Below, one piece after another: positions 6,107-13,684 of a stretch of 16,336 nucleotides of DNA. Position 1 is the stretch's first letter; each line of letters opens with the position of its first letter. Both the position numbers and the translations under genes were made by a program. The notes below the pieces were generated by a model. It was not told the origin of the DNA. It saw only the letters and a list, made by a program, of their open reading frames with translations, and searched no databases. Source of the DNA: Rhodospirillaceae bacterium (GTDB taxonomy: Bacteria > Pseudomonadota > Alphaproteobacteria > SP197); the NCBI GenBank assembly GCA_018700655.1, contig JABIUG010000450.1:1-16336 (forward strand), written 5' to 3'.

Positions 6107-7624
6107 ATGGTGACAATCGTTCTGGGCGACGGCGGTATCGGGATTGACGAGGTTGTCGCCGTGGCTCGGCAAGGTGCCGAGGTGGAGCTTTCAGCCGATG
6201 CCCGGGCCACCATGGAGCGTGCGCGTGCGGTGGTTGACCGCTTCAGCGCTGAAGATCGCCCGGTCTATGGTCTGACACGAGGTCTGGGCAGCAGGGTCGT
6301 GCACGAAGTGACCCAGCAGGACCGGGCCGATTACAGCCGCGTGGTCGTGCTGGCCAGGGCCTGTGGAGCCGGAGAGCCCCTGGCGCGCGATGCGACGCGT
6401 GCCGCCATGTTTGCGCGCGCCAGCAGCATGGCGCGTGGGGGTGCCGGTGTGCGCCCGGTGCTCGTCGAGACCTGGGGCGCCATGCTCAAGGCCGGAATCC
6501 ATCCCTATGTGCCCAGCATCGGCTCGGTCGGTGCGTCCGATCTGGCACTTTGTGCCAACATGGCACTCCCCATGCTGGGCGAGGGACGCGCTGAAGTGCA
6601 TGGTGCCTGGGTCGACGGTGCCGCCGCCATGGCGGATGCCGGTATCGGGATCATCACGCCGGTCGAAAAGGAAGGGCTGGCGCTTTGTGCGGCAAACTCT
6701 GTTGCAGTCGGTCTGGGCGCTCTGGCGCTTGCCGACATTACCAACCTGCTCGAGTTGATGGACGGTATCGCGGTCCTCTCGTTTGAGGCGTTCCGTGCCA
6801 ATCCCAGCCCGATCGATCCACGTGTGGTGATGGCGCGCGGGGCGCCGGGCCAGGCCCGTGCCGCCCAGAGCCTGCGTGCCAAGCTTGCCGGCACTGGCCT
6901 GTTTGAACCCGGCGCACCACGCCGGGTGCAGGACCCGATCAGCCTGCGCTGTATCAGCCATGTTCATGGCAGTCTCCGCGCGGCGATCGATTTCTGCCGG
7001 CCCAATGTCGAGGTCGAACTTAATGGTGCCGGCGACAATCCGGTGGTTCTGGAAGCCGATAACGAGATTCTCTCGAACGGCAACTTCCACACCCCGGCCA
7101 TGGCGGTTGCCTTTGATGCCCTGGCACTGGCGATGGCGCAGACCGCGACCATGGCGGCCCAGAGGACCGGTCGTATGTTGCAGACACTCTACAGTGATCT
7201 GCCCGACGGATTGACACAATATGGGACGACCCATGCCGGACTGGGCCTGATGTCGCTGACCTCCGAAACCCTGTCGAAGGAAATTCACCTTCTTGGTGCG
7301 CCCGCCAGCCTGCTGGACAGCTCAACCTACAATGTCGAGGACCACGCGCCGATGACACCGATGGCCGTGCGCAAGGCGGCCGGAGCGATCGATCTTCTGC
7401 GCCAGATCGCCGCCTGCGAGCTGATCACGGCCGCACAGGCCTTCGATCTGCGCAAGCCCGAGCGCTGTGCCCATGTTGCACAGGCGTTGCGTGACCAGGT
7501 GCGGAAACTTGTGCCGCCACTCGAAGACGACCGCAGCATGACCCAGGATGTTGTCGCGGTCGCCGACGCCATTCGTTCCGGTGCGATGCAGGTGTGCCTC
7601 GAAGCGACCGGCAAAGCGGCCTAG
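6107..7624 (+). CDS. HAL/PAL-family ammonia-lyase homologue lacking the canonical MIO motif
   Basis: This 505-residue protein aligns end to end with histidine and phenylalanine ammonia-lyases: YGLTRGLG (54-61), CGAGEPL (86-92), GEGRAEVHG, KEGLAL (188-193), QDPISLRC (275-282), DNPVV, NGNFH (324-328), EDH (411-413). These enzymes build the MIO electrophile from Ala-Ser-Gly in GSVGASGDLA. Here the segment reads GSVGASDLAL (139-148), so the glycine is deleted. From my recollection of bacterial HAL, three other catalytic positions differ: His83 is Arg84, Asn195 is Ala195, Tyr280 is Ile278. Tyr54, Gln275, Arg281, Phe327 and Glu411 are kept. The fold is probably intact, but normal MIO-based deamination is doubtful. 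The start is ATG 6107 (MVTIVLGDGG); ATG 6092 in the same frame would add five residues. The oxygenase gene follows after 28 bases. Confidence 0.85.
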   Translation: MVTIVLGDGGIGIDEVVAVARQGAEVELSADARATMERARAVVDRFSAEDRPVYGLTRGLGSRVVHEVTQQDRADYSRVVVLARACGAGEPLARDATRAAMFARASSMARGGAGVRPVLVETWGAMLKAGIHPYVPSIGSVGASDLALCANMALPMLGEGRAEVHGAWVDGAAAMADAGIGIITPVEKEGLALCAANSVAVGLGALALADITNLLELMDGIAVLSFEAFRANPSPIDPRVVMARGAPGQARAAQSLRAKLAGTGLFEPGAPRRVQDPISLRCISHVHGSLRAAIDFCRPNVEVELNGAGDNPVVLEADNEILSNGNFHTPAMAVAFDALALAMAQTATMAAQRTGRMLQTLYSDLPDGLTQYGTTHAGLGLMSLTSETLSKEIHLLGAPASLLDSSTYNVEDHAPMTPMAVRKAAGAIDLLRQIAACELITAAQAFDLRKPERCAHVAQALRDQVRKLVPPLEDDRSMTQDVVAVADAIRSGAMQVCLEATGKAA

Positions 7625-7652
7625 ACTGAGGCACCGACTAACGGAGATCGCC

Positions 7653-8648
7653 ATGACTGTTTCCCCCATGTCTGGGTCTCAGTGCAACATTCCGGTGCTC
7701 GACCTGGGTGCGTATCTGGCAGGCGAAGCCGGTGCACTTGATTCCCTGGCTGCGGAGTTGCGTCAGGCCTGTCTCGATGTCGGGTTCTATTTTGTTGTCA
7801 ATCATGGTGTCGACCAGGATCTGGTCGATCGCACGTTCGAACAGACAGCAGAGCTCCACAGCCTCGACGAAGAGGTCATGGCGGCCTATGCCATCGACCG
7901 GAACAACATCGGTTACATGGCCTCTGGCGCCAGCATGCAGCGCTCGTCGACCGTGCACACAGCGACCAGACCGAACCTGGTCGCGTCGTTCTTCATGAAG
8001 CGCGAACGCAGCCCCGATGATCCAGGCGTGGTCGCAGGGCTGCCACTGCGTGGTCTCAACAAATGGCCGGTGGAACTGCCGCATTTTCGCAGCACCATGC
8101 TCGACTACATGGCGGCGCTGGAGGGGCTGGGCCGACAAATGCTGCCGGTCTATGCCCGTTCCCTCGATCTGCCTGCCGACTATTTTGCGCCCTCGTTCAA
8201 GGAACCCAGCATCACGCTGCGAATCTCGAGTTATCCGCCACAGGATGCCTTCGATGGCGAAGAGTTCGGCACCGGGCCGCACACCGACGCCGGCTTCATG
8301 ACCATGCTTGCCCAGGCGGAGGTGCGGGGGCTCGATATCCTTTCACGCGACGGTGCCTGGATGCCGGCACCGGTTCTGCCGGGGAGTTTCCTGGTCAACA
8401 TCGGCCAGATGCTGACCCGCTGGACCAACGATGTGTATCCCTCGACACCCCACCGTGTGGTCAACCTTGCAGGCAGGCAGCGTTATTCCCTGCCGTTTTT
8501 CTTTGATCCTGATTTCGAGGCGATGATCGAATGCCTGTCGACATGTCAGGGGCCGGACAACCCGCCACTGCACGAACCGATCCGTTATCTCGACCACATT
8601 GTTGCATTCACCAACCGCAACTTCGATCACCGCGACAAGGTGGCGTGA
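7653..8648 (+). CDS. Isopenicillin-N-synthase-like 2-oxoglutarate/Fe(II) oxygenase
   Basis: A 331-residue cytoplasmic protein with the N-terminal DIOX_N pattern (IPVLDLGAYL, CLDVGFYFVVNHGV) and a double-stranded beta-helix core. The Fe(II) ligands are H210 and D212 (GPHTDAGFMTML) and H267 (YPSTPHRVV). R277 with S279 (RQRYSLPFFFDP) is the usual 2-oxoglutarate carboxylate clamp. All required residues are present, so activity is likely. The family includes isopenicillin N synthase, ACC oxidase, flavonoid-type and gibberellin oxidases; the substrate cannot be read from sequence. ATG 7653 has GGAG 7 bases upstream. It sits 28 bases after the lyase homologue on the same strand, a probable operon, so both may act on one amino-acid-like or aromatic substrate. 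Confidence 0.9.
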   Translation: MTVSPMSGSQCNIPVLDLGAYLAGEAGALDSLAAELRQACLDVGFYFVVNHGVDQDLVDRTFEQTAELHSLDEEVMAAYAIDRNNIGYMASGASMQRSSTVHTATRPNLVASFFMKRERSPDDPGVVAGLPLRGLNKWPVELPHFRSTMLDYMAALEGLGRQMLPVYARSLDLPADYFAPSFKEPSITLRISSYPPQDAFDGEEFGTGPHTDAGFMTMLAQAEVRGLDILSRDGAWMPAPVLPGSFLVNIGQMLTRWTNDVYPSTPHRVVNLAGRQRYSLPFFFDPDFEAMIECLSTCQGPDNPPLHEPIRYLDHIVAFTNRNFDHRDKVA

Positions 8649-8661
8649 GGCAGCACCCCGG

Positions 8662-9222
8662 TCAGGCGCGCACCGATCTGGCGCGCCAGCTGTCGCGCGC
8701 AATCGCATAGAACACCTGCGTGCCCTGATAGGCGGTGATGTCCTTTTCGTGGACCAGCCCGAGACGTTCCATCAGGCGTCGTGATGGCCAGTTGTCCGGG
8801 CTGGTGATCGCCGCAACGCGTTGTGCGCCCAAACCATCGAACAGATGATCAAACACCGCCCTGGTGCCTTCGACCGCATAACCCTTGCCGCTGTGGCCGG
8901 GCGCGACGGCCCATCCGGTCTCGACCTCGCCGGTGGTATCGATGACCTCGCCAACATAGATCAGCAGGCCGGTGTAACCGACAATGGCTTCATCGGGGCT
9001 TTCGATCGCACGCATGCCCCATATTCCGGCCCCGTATTGTTCGAACGCCCAGAGCGATCGTCTGAGATAAAAGGAGGCAAGTTCGGTGGCGTCGTTGGAG
9101 CGGCCGGGGATGTCCATCAGGTCCCACATGTGCTGCGCATCGGCGAACATTTTTTCCAATGCCGTGAGATCGCCATGTTCGAGTGGTTTCAAGTGAAGCC
9201 GTTCGGTGAAAAGTTCGGTCAT
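8662..9222 (-). CDS. GNAT N-acetyltransferase, RimJ/RimL-type
   Basis: A 186-residue protein of the Acetyltransf_3 (RimJ/RimL-like) type. It starts MTELFTERLHLKPLEHGDL, the usual beta-1 opening of the family. Motif A appears as GWAVAPGHSGKGYAVEGT (103-120), with the acetyl-CoA pyrophosphate loop GHSGKG, and motif B as ITSPDNWPSRRLMERLGL (139-156). Such enzymes move the acetyl group of acetyl-CoA to a protein N-terminus or a small amine; the target is unknown here. ATG 9222 is chosen because the domain begins there, although the frame is open further upstream. It converges on the oxygenase gene (13 bases between stops) and diverges from the hydrolase gene with only 46 bases between starts. Confidence 0.88.
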   Translation of the reverse strand: MTELFTERLHLKPLEHGDLTALEKMFADAQHMWDLMDIPGRSNDATELASFYLRRSLWAFEQYGAGIWGMRAIESPDEAIVGYTGLLIYVGEVIDTTGEVETGWAVAPGHSGKGYAVEGTRAVFDHLFDGLGAQRVAAITSPDNWPSRRLMERLGLVHEKDITAYQGTQVFYAIARDSWRARSVRA

Positions 9223-9268
9223 GAAAGCGGGTCCGCACATTTGCGGCGACAATCTGGAGCGACCTTGG

Positions 9269-10354
9269 ATGAAGCGCAATCGGCGCCTTTTGTTGAGCCT
9301 TTCCGGCGTGGTGTTCGCTCTTGCGTTTCTGGCGGGGGCGGCCTGGCTGCGATATGGCGAGGCAGTACTGGTCCTGCGCGATCTGCTTCAGGCACCACCC
9401 GGCTTTGTGGCCGCTGATGTCACGCGCCTTGACGTAACGGTCGGCGGTGAGGGTCCGGTAACGCGTTATTATCAATACGAAGTGGCCGGGAAAGTGCAGG
9501 CGACCTTGCTGCTGGTCCCGGGACTGACCTCGGCCGGGCGCGAAGACAGCCGGGTCACGGCGGTGTCAGGCGTTTTGGCCCAGGCAGGATTCCGCACCGT
9601 TGTGCCTGACCTTCCCGGTGCCGTCGGCTTCCGTACCGACGAGGATGACATTCTGGTTCTCGAAGCGATCGTCGATCACCTCGCCGGCCAAAATTCCGCC
9701 GATGATCTGCCGCTCGTTGTGGTGGCGATCTCCTATGGTCAAGGGCCGGCCCTGGTCGCACTGTCGCGCGATGGCAGGGCCGATGCACTTTCCGTCGTCC
9801 GTTTCACGACGACCGGCGCGGTTGGTCGAGGCCCGGAGCAACACATTGAAGAGCCCGATCCCCTGGCGCGCTGGATCCTGTTGATGGCCAATGCGCCCCT
9901 GGTGTCATCGCCGCTTGATCGCGCCGAACTGATGGCTCTGGCACAGCGGGGTTTTGATGACGGCACACCTTCGGTCATTGAAATTGCGACGGTGATGGCC
10001 GGAACCCAGCCTGATGCGCAGGCCCTTCTTGGGTTTGTTGCCAACACCGATCCGGAACGGGTCGATGCATTGCTGTCGGTGTTGTCGCCTGAGCTGCGCG
10101 AAGGTGTCGTTGCGGTTTCTCCGGTGCGCCACGATCTATCGGGGCTGGAAGGCAAGATCATGCTGGTCCATGGCGATGCCGACATGATCGTGCCCCTGGA
10201 TGAAAGCCGGCGTCTGGCTGATGCGGTAAAAGGCACGGAACTTTTCCTGATTTCGGGCTTTTCCCATGTCGAACCGGAGAAAACGGACCTCATGGGCCAG
10301 ATCACCATGATCCGGGCCGTGGCTGCCCTGCTCGAAACACGCGCCTTGCCCTGA
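9269..10354 (+). CDS. Membrane-anchored alpha/beta hydrolase
   Basis: A 361-residue protein with an N-terminal signal anchor (about 7-27, LLLSLSGVVFALAFLAGAAW after MKRNRR), then an alpha/beta-hydrolase fold. The elements are the strand and oxyanion loop LLLVPGLTSAGREDSR (80-95), nucleophile elbow AISYG with Ser155 (Ala in place of the first Gly), Asp305 in VHGDADMIVPLD, and His333 in SGFSHVEPEK. The catalytic triad is complete, so an esterase or related activity facing the periplasm is likely; the substrate is unknown. ATG 9269 is preceded by GGAG 9 bases upstream, and earlier in-frame ATGs would place 21 unlikely residues before the anchor. The HAD phosphatase gene follows 49 bases later on the same strand. 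Confidence 0.82.
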   Translation: MKRNRRLLLSLSGVVFALAFLAGAAWLRYGEAVLVLRDLLQAPPGFVAADVTRLDVTVGGEGPVTRYYQYEVAGKVQATLLLVPGLTSAGREDSRVTAVSGVLAQAGFRTVVPDLPGAVGFRTDEDDILVLEAIVDHLAGQNSADDLPLVVVAISYGQGPALVALSRDGRADALSVVRFTTTGAVGRGPEQHIEEPDPLARWILLMANAPLVSSPLDRAELMALAQRGFDDGTPSVIEIATVMAGTQPDAQALLGFVANTDPERVDALLSVLSPELREGVVAVSPVRHDLSGLEGKIMLVHGDADMIVPLDESRRLADAVKGTELFLISGFSHVEPEKTDLMGQITMIRAVAALLETRALP

Positions 10355-10403
10355 TCGCCGTGTCGTGTCACGACGCGGGCCCCGCCATTTCAGCCGGTTC
10401 GCC

Positions 10404-11291
10404 ATGACAACACCGACCGACGCCGTTCCCTTGATCAGTGGCCTTTCCAGTATTGCAGACGCCTATGACGGCCTTCTGGTCGATCTCTGGGGCTGCCTCC
10501 ACAACGGGATCGAACCCTATGCCGCGGCCGTCGGCGTGCTGCTGCGTTTCAAGCGTCGTGGTGGGCGTGTCATCCTGCTGTCGAACGCACCGCGCGGTGA
10601 TGGCCCGGTGATGGAACAGCTCACGCGCATGGGTGTTCCCGATCAAGCCTGGGATGCGATCATGACGGCTGGGCTGGCCGTGCGCCTTGAGCTCGAAGAG
10701 GGCCTCGATCCATGGTTTGCGGGGCTTGGGCGGCGCTATTATCACGTCGGCACCGACAAGGATGCCGGCCTGCTTGACGGTCTCGACTACGAACGGGTCG
10801 CGTCAGTCGCCGAGGCCGATTTTGTTCTGTGTTGCGGTATCCGCCGCAGCGGAGAGACACTTGATGACATCATGCCGGAACTGGAGCCGGCTCTGGCCCG
10901 AGGCCTGCCGATGGCCTGCACCAATCCCGATCGTTTTGTGCTGCGTGGTCCGCTGCGCGAGCTCTGTGCCGGCTCGATCGCTGCAGAGTATGCTGCGCGC
11001 GGTGGCGATATGCGTCAGGAAGGCAAGCCCTTTCCGGCTGTCTACCGGCGTTGCAGCGACCTGTTGGGTGGTATGGCGCGCGAGAAGATTCTGGCGATCG
11101 GCGATGGCATCGAAACCGATATTCTGGGCGCGCGTGACGCCGGGATCGATGCCGTATGGATTACCGGGGGCCTGCCCGCCAACACCTGGGGCGTTGCGCC
11201 CGAAGCCATGCCACCGCAGGATCGTGTCACACAGGCCTGTGCCGAGCACGGTGTCCGGCCCAGGGCCGTGATGCCACTTCTGGCCTGGTGA
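10404..11291 (+). CDS. HAD-superfamily class IIA hydrolase
   Basis: This 295-residue protein resembles the class IIA HAD subfamily of putative sugar or nucleotide phosphatases. Motif I is LLVDLWGCLHNG, with Asp27 as nucleophile and the DxWG form of the TIGR01459-like group. Motif II is ILLSNAP (Ser60). Lys208 sits in EGKPFPAVY, and motif IV is AIGDGIETDILGARDAGID (Asp234, Asp239). It probably hydrolyses a phosphate ester in the cytoplasm with Mg2+. The start ATG 10404 lacks a strong ribosome site; an upstream in-frame start at 10365 would add a basic, non-conserved leader. It lies 49 bases after the hydrolase gene and may be co-transcribed with it. A 13-base palindrome (10362-10374) lies in that gap. 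Confidence 0.85.
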   Translation: MTTPTDAVPLISGLSSIADAYDGLLVDLWGCLHNGIEPYAAAVGVLLRFKRRGGRVILLSNAPRGDGPVMEQLTRMGVPDQAWDAIMTAGLAVRLELEEGLDPWFAGLGRRYYHVGTDKDAGLLDGLDYERVASVAEADFVLCCGIRRSGETLDDIMPELEPALARGLPMACTNPDRFVLRGPLRELCAGSIAAEYAARGGDMRQEGKPFPAVYRRCSDLLGGMAREKILAIGDGIETDILGARDAGIDAVWITGGLPANTWGVAPEAMPPQDRVTQACAEHGVRPRAVMPLLAW

Positions 11292-11348
11292 ATTAATCCA
11301 CTCTGCCGTTCGATGGTGGGGCGCTGACGATAGAAATGGACTGACACC

Positions 11349-13436
11349 ATGCCCCAGGATTCCGTCGAGCTTCGATACAGTGCCTGCCCGCACGATTGCC
11401 CCTCGACCTGCGCCCTTGAGATCGAGGTGCTGGGCCCCGACAGGATCGGTCGGGTGCGTGGCGCCCGCGACAACGACTACACCGCGGGTGTTGTCTGCGC
11501 CAAGGTCGCGCGTTATGCCGAACGCATCCATCACCCCGACCGTCTGACCCAGCCGATGCGCCGCACAGGCCCGAAGGGTTCGGGCCGCTTCGTCCCGATC
11601 TCGTGGGACGAGGCGATGGACGAGGTCGTGACGAAGTTTCGGGAGGCCGAAGACAAGTACGGCTCTGAAACGGTTTGGCCCTACTACTTCGCGGGCACGA
11701 TGGGATTTGTCATGCGTGACGGTATCAACCGTCTGCGCCATGCCAAACGTTACAGCGGTCAGCACAGCACGATCTGCACGACGCTGGCATGGAGCGGTTT
11801 CATGGCTGGCACCGGCGCCTTGATGGGGCCGGATCCGCGTGAGATGGCGAAGTCTGATCTGGTGGTGATCTGGGGCACAAACCCGGTCAACACGCAGGTC
11901 AACGTGATGACCCACGTCACCCGTGCGCGCAAGGAACGCGGCGCGAAGATTGTCGTGATCGATACCTACCGCACCGGCACTGCCGCACAGGCTGACCTGT
12001 TCCTCTGCGTGAAGCCCGGGACCGATGCGGCTCTGGCCTGTGCCGTGATGCATGTCCTGTTCCGCGACGGCAAGGCCGACTGGGAGTGGATGCGCTCCAA
12101 TACCGATGATCCCGAAGGCCTGGCCGAACACCTCAAAGAGCGCTCGCCGGCGTGGGCCGAAGCGATCTGCGGGGTCCCTGCCGCCGAGATCGAGGAACTG
12201 GCTGGCCTGATCGGCGCGACGCCACGCACTTATCTGCGTCTGGGCTATGGTTTTTGCCGTGGACGCAACGGCGTGCTCTCGATGCATTCGGCAGCCTGCA
12301 TCGCTTCGGTCACCGGTGCGTGGCGTCACGAAGGTGGAGGTGCGTTCCACAACAACGGCGGTATCTATCATTGGGACCGCTCGATGATCGAAGGATTGGA
12401 CGTGCGCGACCCTTCGGTCCGCGTGCTCGATCAATCCCGTATCGGTCCGGTTCTGACCGGCGACACGCGTGATCTCGGCGATGGCCCGCCGGTGACGGCG
12501 ATGCTGATCCAGAACACCAATCCGATGATGGTCGCGCCCGACCTGGGACGAGTGCATGAGGGTTTCGCGCGCGACGACCGCTTTGTCTGTGTCCACGAGC
12601 AGTTCATGACCGAGACTGCGGAGATGGCCGATATCGTGCTGCCCGCGACCATGTTCATGGAGCATGACGACCTCTATCAGGGCGGCGGCCACCAATACAT
12701 CATCTGGGGCCCCAAGCTGATCGACGGCCCTGAAGGCTGCCGCAGTAATCACGCGGTCATCTGTGATCTGGCGCGGCGTCTGGGTGTCGCCGATGATCAT
12801 CCCGGTTTCGCCGTGTCGTCGAAACACCTGGCGAGCCAGGTGATGGAGGCGTCAGGCTGGGGTGATCTCGACACGCTGATCGAGAAACGCTGGATCGATG
12901 CCCAGCCCTCGTTCGAGGATTCCCACTTCATCAACGGCTTTGGCCATGATGACGGGCGCTTTCATTTCCGCGCCGACTGGTCGCACAAGATGAACGGGTT
13001 CGGGCCCCGGGGCGTGCCTGAAACCATGCCCGACCTTCCCGATTTCTGGAACGTAATCGATGCCGCTGATGACGAGCAGCCGTTCCGGCTGGTGACCGCG
13101 CCGGCGAGGAATTTTCTCAATTCCAGCTTCACCGAGACCGCGACCTCACGCCAACGCGAAGACAAACCCACCGCACAGATCGACCGTGACGCCGCTGCCG
13201 AACTGGGTGTCACCGATGGCGGCAAGGTCCGCATCGGCAACGCTCAGGGCAGCGTCTTGCTCCATGCCCGTCTGGTCGATGGCCAGCAGCGTAACACGGT
13301 GATTGTCGAAAGTGTCTGGCCCAACCATGCCTTCGAGGAAGGCATCGGCATCAACCTGCTGGTTTCGGCAGAGCCGGGAGCACCGATCGGCGGCGGCCTG
13401 TTCCACGACACGGCGGTCTGGATCGAGGCCGCCTGA
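11349..13436 (+). CDS. Molybdopterin (bis-MGD) oxidoreductase with one [4Fe-4S] cluster
   Basis: A 695-residue protein of the DMSO-reductase superfamily. The N-terminal cluster-binding pattern is C13-x3-C17-x3-C21 ... C50 (CPHDCPSTC ... GVVCAK). Cofactor-binding stretches follow: VVIWGTNPVNTQVN (172-185), LIQNTNPMMVAPD, and a C-terminal molydop-binding domain (about 580-690) with RNFLNSSFTET and VWPNHAFEEG. The molybdenum ligand is uncertain: Cys143 in STICTTLAW occupies roughly the right region. There is no Tat signal peptide, so it is likely cytoplasmic. No electron-transfer subunit or Moco chaperone gene is adjacent, so it appears to be a stand-alone subunit whose substrate and redox partner cannot be named. 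ATG 11349 has only a weak GGA upstream. Confidence 0.88.
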   Translation: MPQDSVELRYSACPHDCPSTCALEIEVLGPDRIGRVRGARDNDYTAGVVCAKVARYAERIHHPDRLTQPMRRTGPKGSGRFVPISWDEAMDEVVTKFREAEDKYGSETVWPYYFAGTMGFVMRDGINRLRHAKRYSGQHSTICTTLAWSGFMAGTGALMGPDPREMAKSDLVVIWGTNPVNTQVNVMTHVTRARKERGAKIVVIDTYRTGTAAQADLFLCVKPGTDAALACAVMHVLFRDGKADWEWMRSNTDDPEGLAEHLKERSPAWAEAICGVPAAEIEELAGLIGATPRTYLRLGYGFCRGRNGVLSMHSAACIASVTGAWRHEGGGAFHNNGGIYHWDRSMIEGLDVRDPSVRVLDQSRIGPVLTGDTRDLGDGPPVTAMLIQNTNPMMVAPDLGRVHEGFARDDRFVCVHEQFMTETAEMADIVLPATMFMEHDDLYQGGGHQYIIWGPKLIDGPEGCRSNHAVICDLARRLGVADDHPGFAVSSKHLASQVMEASGWGDLDTLIEKRWIDAQPSFEDSHFINGFGHDDGRFHFRADWSHKMNGFGPRGVPETMPDLPDFWNVIDAADDEQPFRLVTAPARNFLNSSFTETATSRQREDKPTAQIDRDAAAELGVTDGGKVRIGNAQGSVLLHARLVDGQQRNTVIVESVWPNHAFEEGIGINLLVSAEPGAPIGGGLFHDTAVWIEAA

Positions 13437-13463
13437 CCGGCAAACCGGTTAATTCCTGTTGGC

Positions 13464-13643
13464 TCACGCCGCCGGGTGGTCCGCGCGTTTTGTGGCAATG
13501 ATCCAGATGCCGTGCACCAGGCCCGGGATATAACCGAAGATCGTGAGCACAATGTTGAGCCAGAAGTGCAGGCCGATGCCGACGGTGAGGAAGACGCCGA
13601 GCGGCGGGATCAGGATCGTCAGGATGACGCGGAGGATGTCCAT
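13464..13643 (-). CDS. YqaE/Pmp3-family small membrane protein
   Basis: A 59-residue protein, MDILRVILTILIPPLGVFLT onward, with two hydrophobic helices (about 3-22 and 28-50) and the family hallmarks PPLGVFL, FWLN and LTIFGYIPGLVHGIWII. This is a confident match to the Pmp3/YqaE (UPF0057) family of tiny inner-membrane proteolipids, linked in fungi and plants to salt tolerance and membrane potential. In bacteria they are often stress-inducible. The ATG at 13643 has AAGGA about 11 bases upstream. It converges on the molybdopterin gene (27 bases between stops) and lies 41 bases downstream of the NUDIX gene on the same strand, so the two may share a transcript. Confidence 0.92.
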   Translation of the reverse strand: MDILRVILTILIPPLGVFLTVGIGLHFWLNIVLTIFGYIPGLVHGIWIIATKRADHPAA

Positions 13644-13684
13644 GGTGGGATGATTCCTTGTAGTGAGAGAGTTGATCTTGTCGT

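Noticed and set aside
6191..7288. Minus-strand open frame of 365 codons
   Set aside because: It is antisense to the ammonia-lyase homologue, with Gly/His/Arg-rich low-information sequence and no domain; a codon-bias shadow.
7548..7652. Upstream extension of the oxygenase frame overlapping the lyase gene
   Set aside because: ATG 7653 has a good GGAG at proper distance and begins right before the conserved IPVLDLG strand; the extension is only the out-of-frame lyase 3' end.
9206..9268. Earlier in-frame start for the alpha/beta hydrolase
   Set aside because: It would overlap the divergent acetyltransferase and put polar residues before a normal signal anchor; ATG 9269 has the better ribosome site.
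10803..12827. Very long minus-strand open frame (674 codons)
   Set aside because: It is antisense to the HAD and molybdopterin oxidoreductase genes, both of which have full family motifs. The reverse reading has a His/Arg-rich composition typical of shadow frames in GC-rich DNA.
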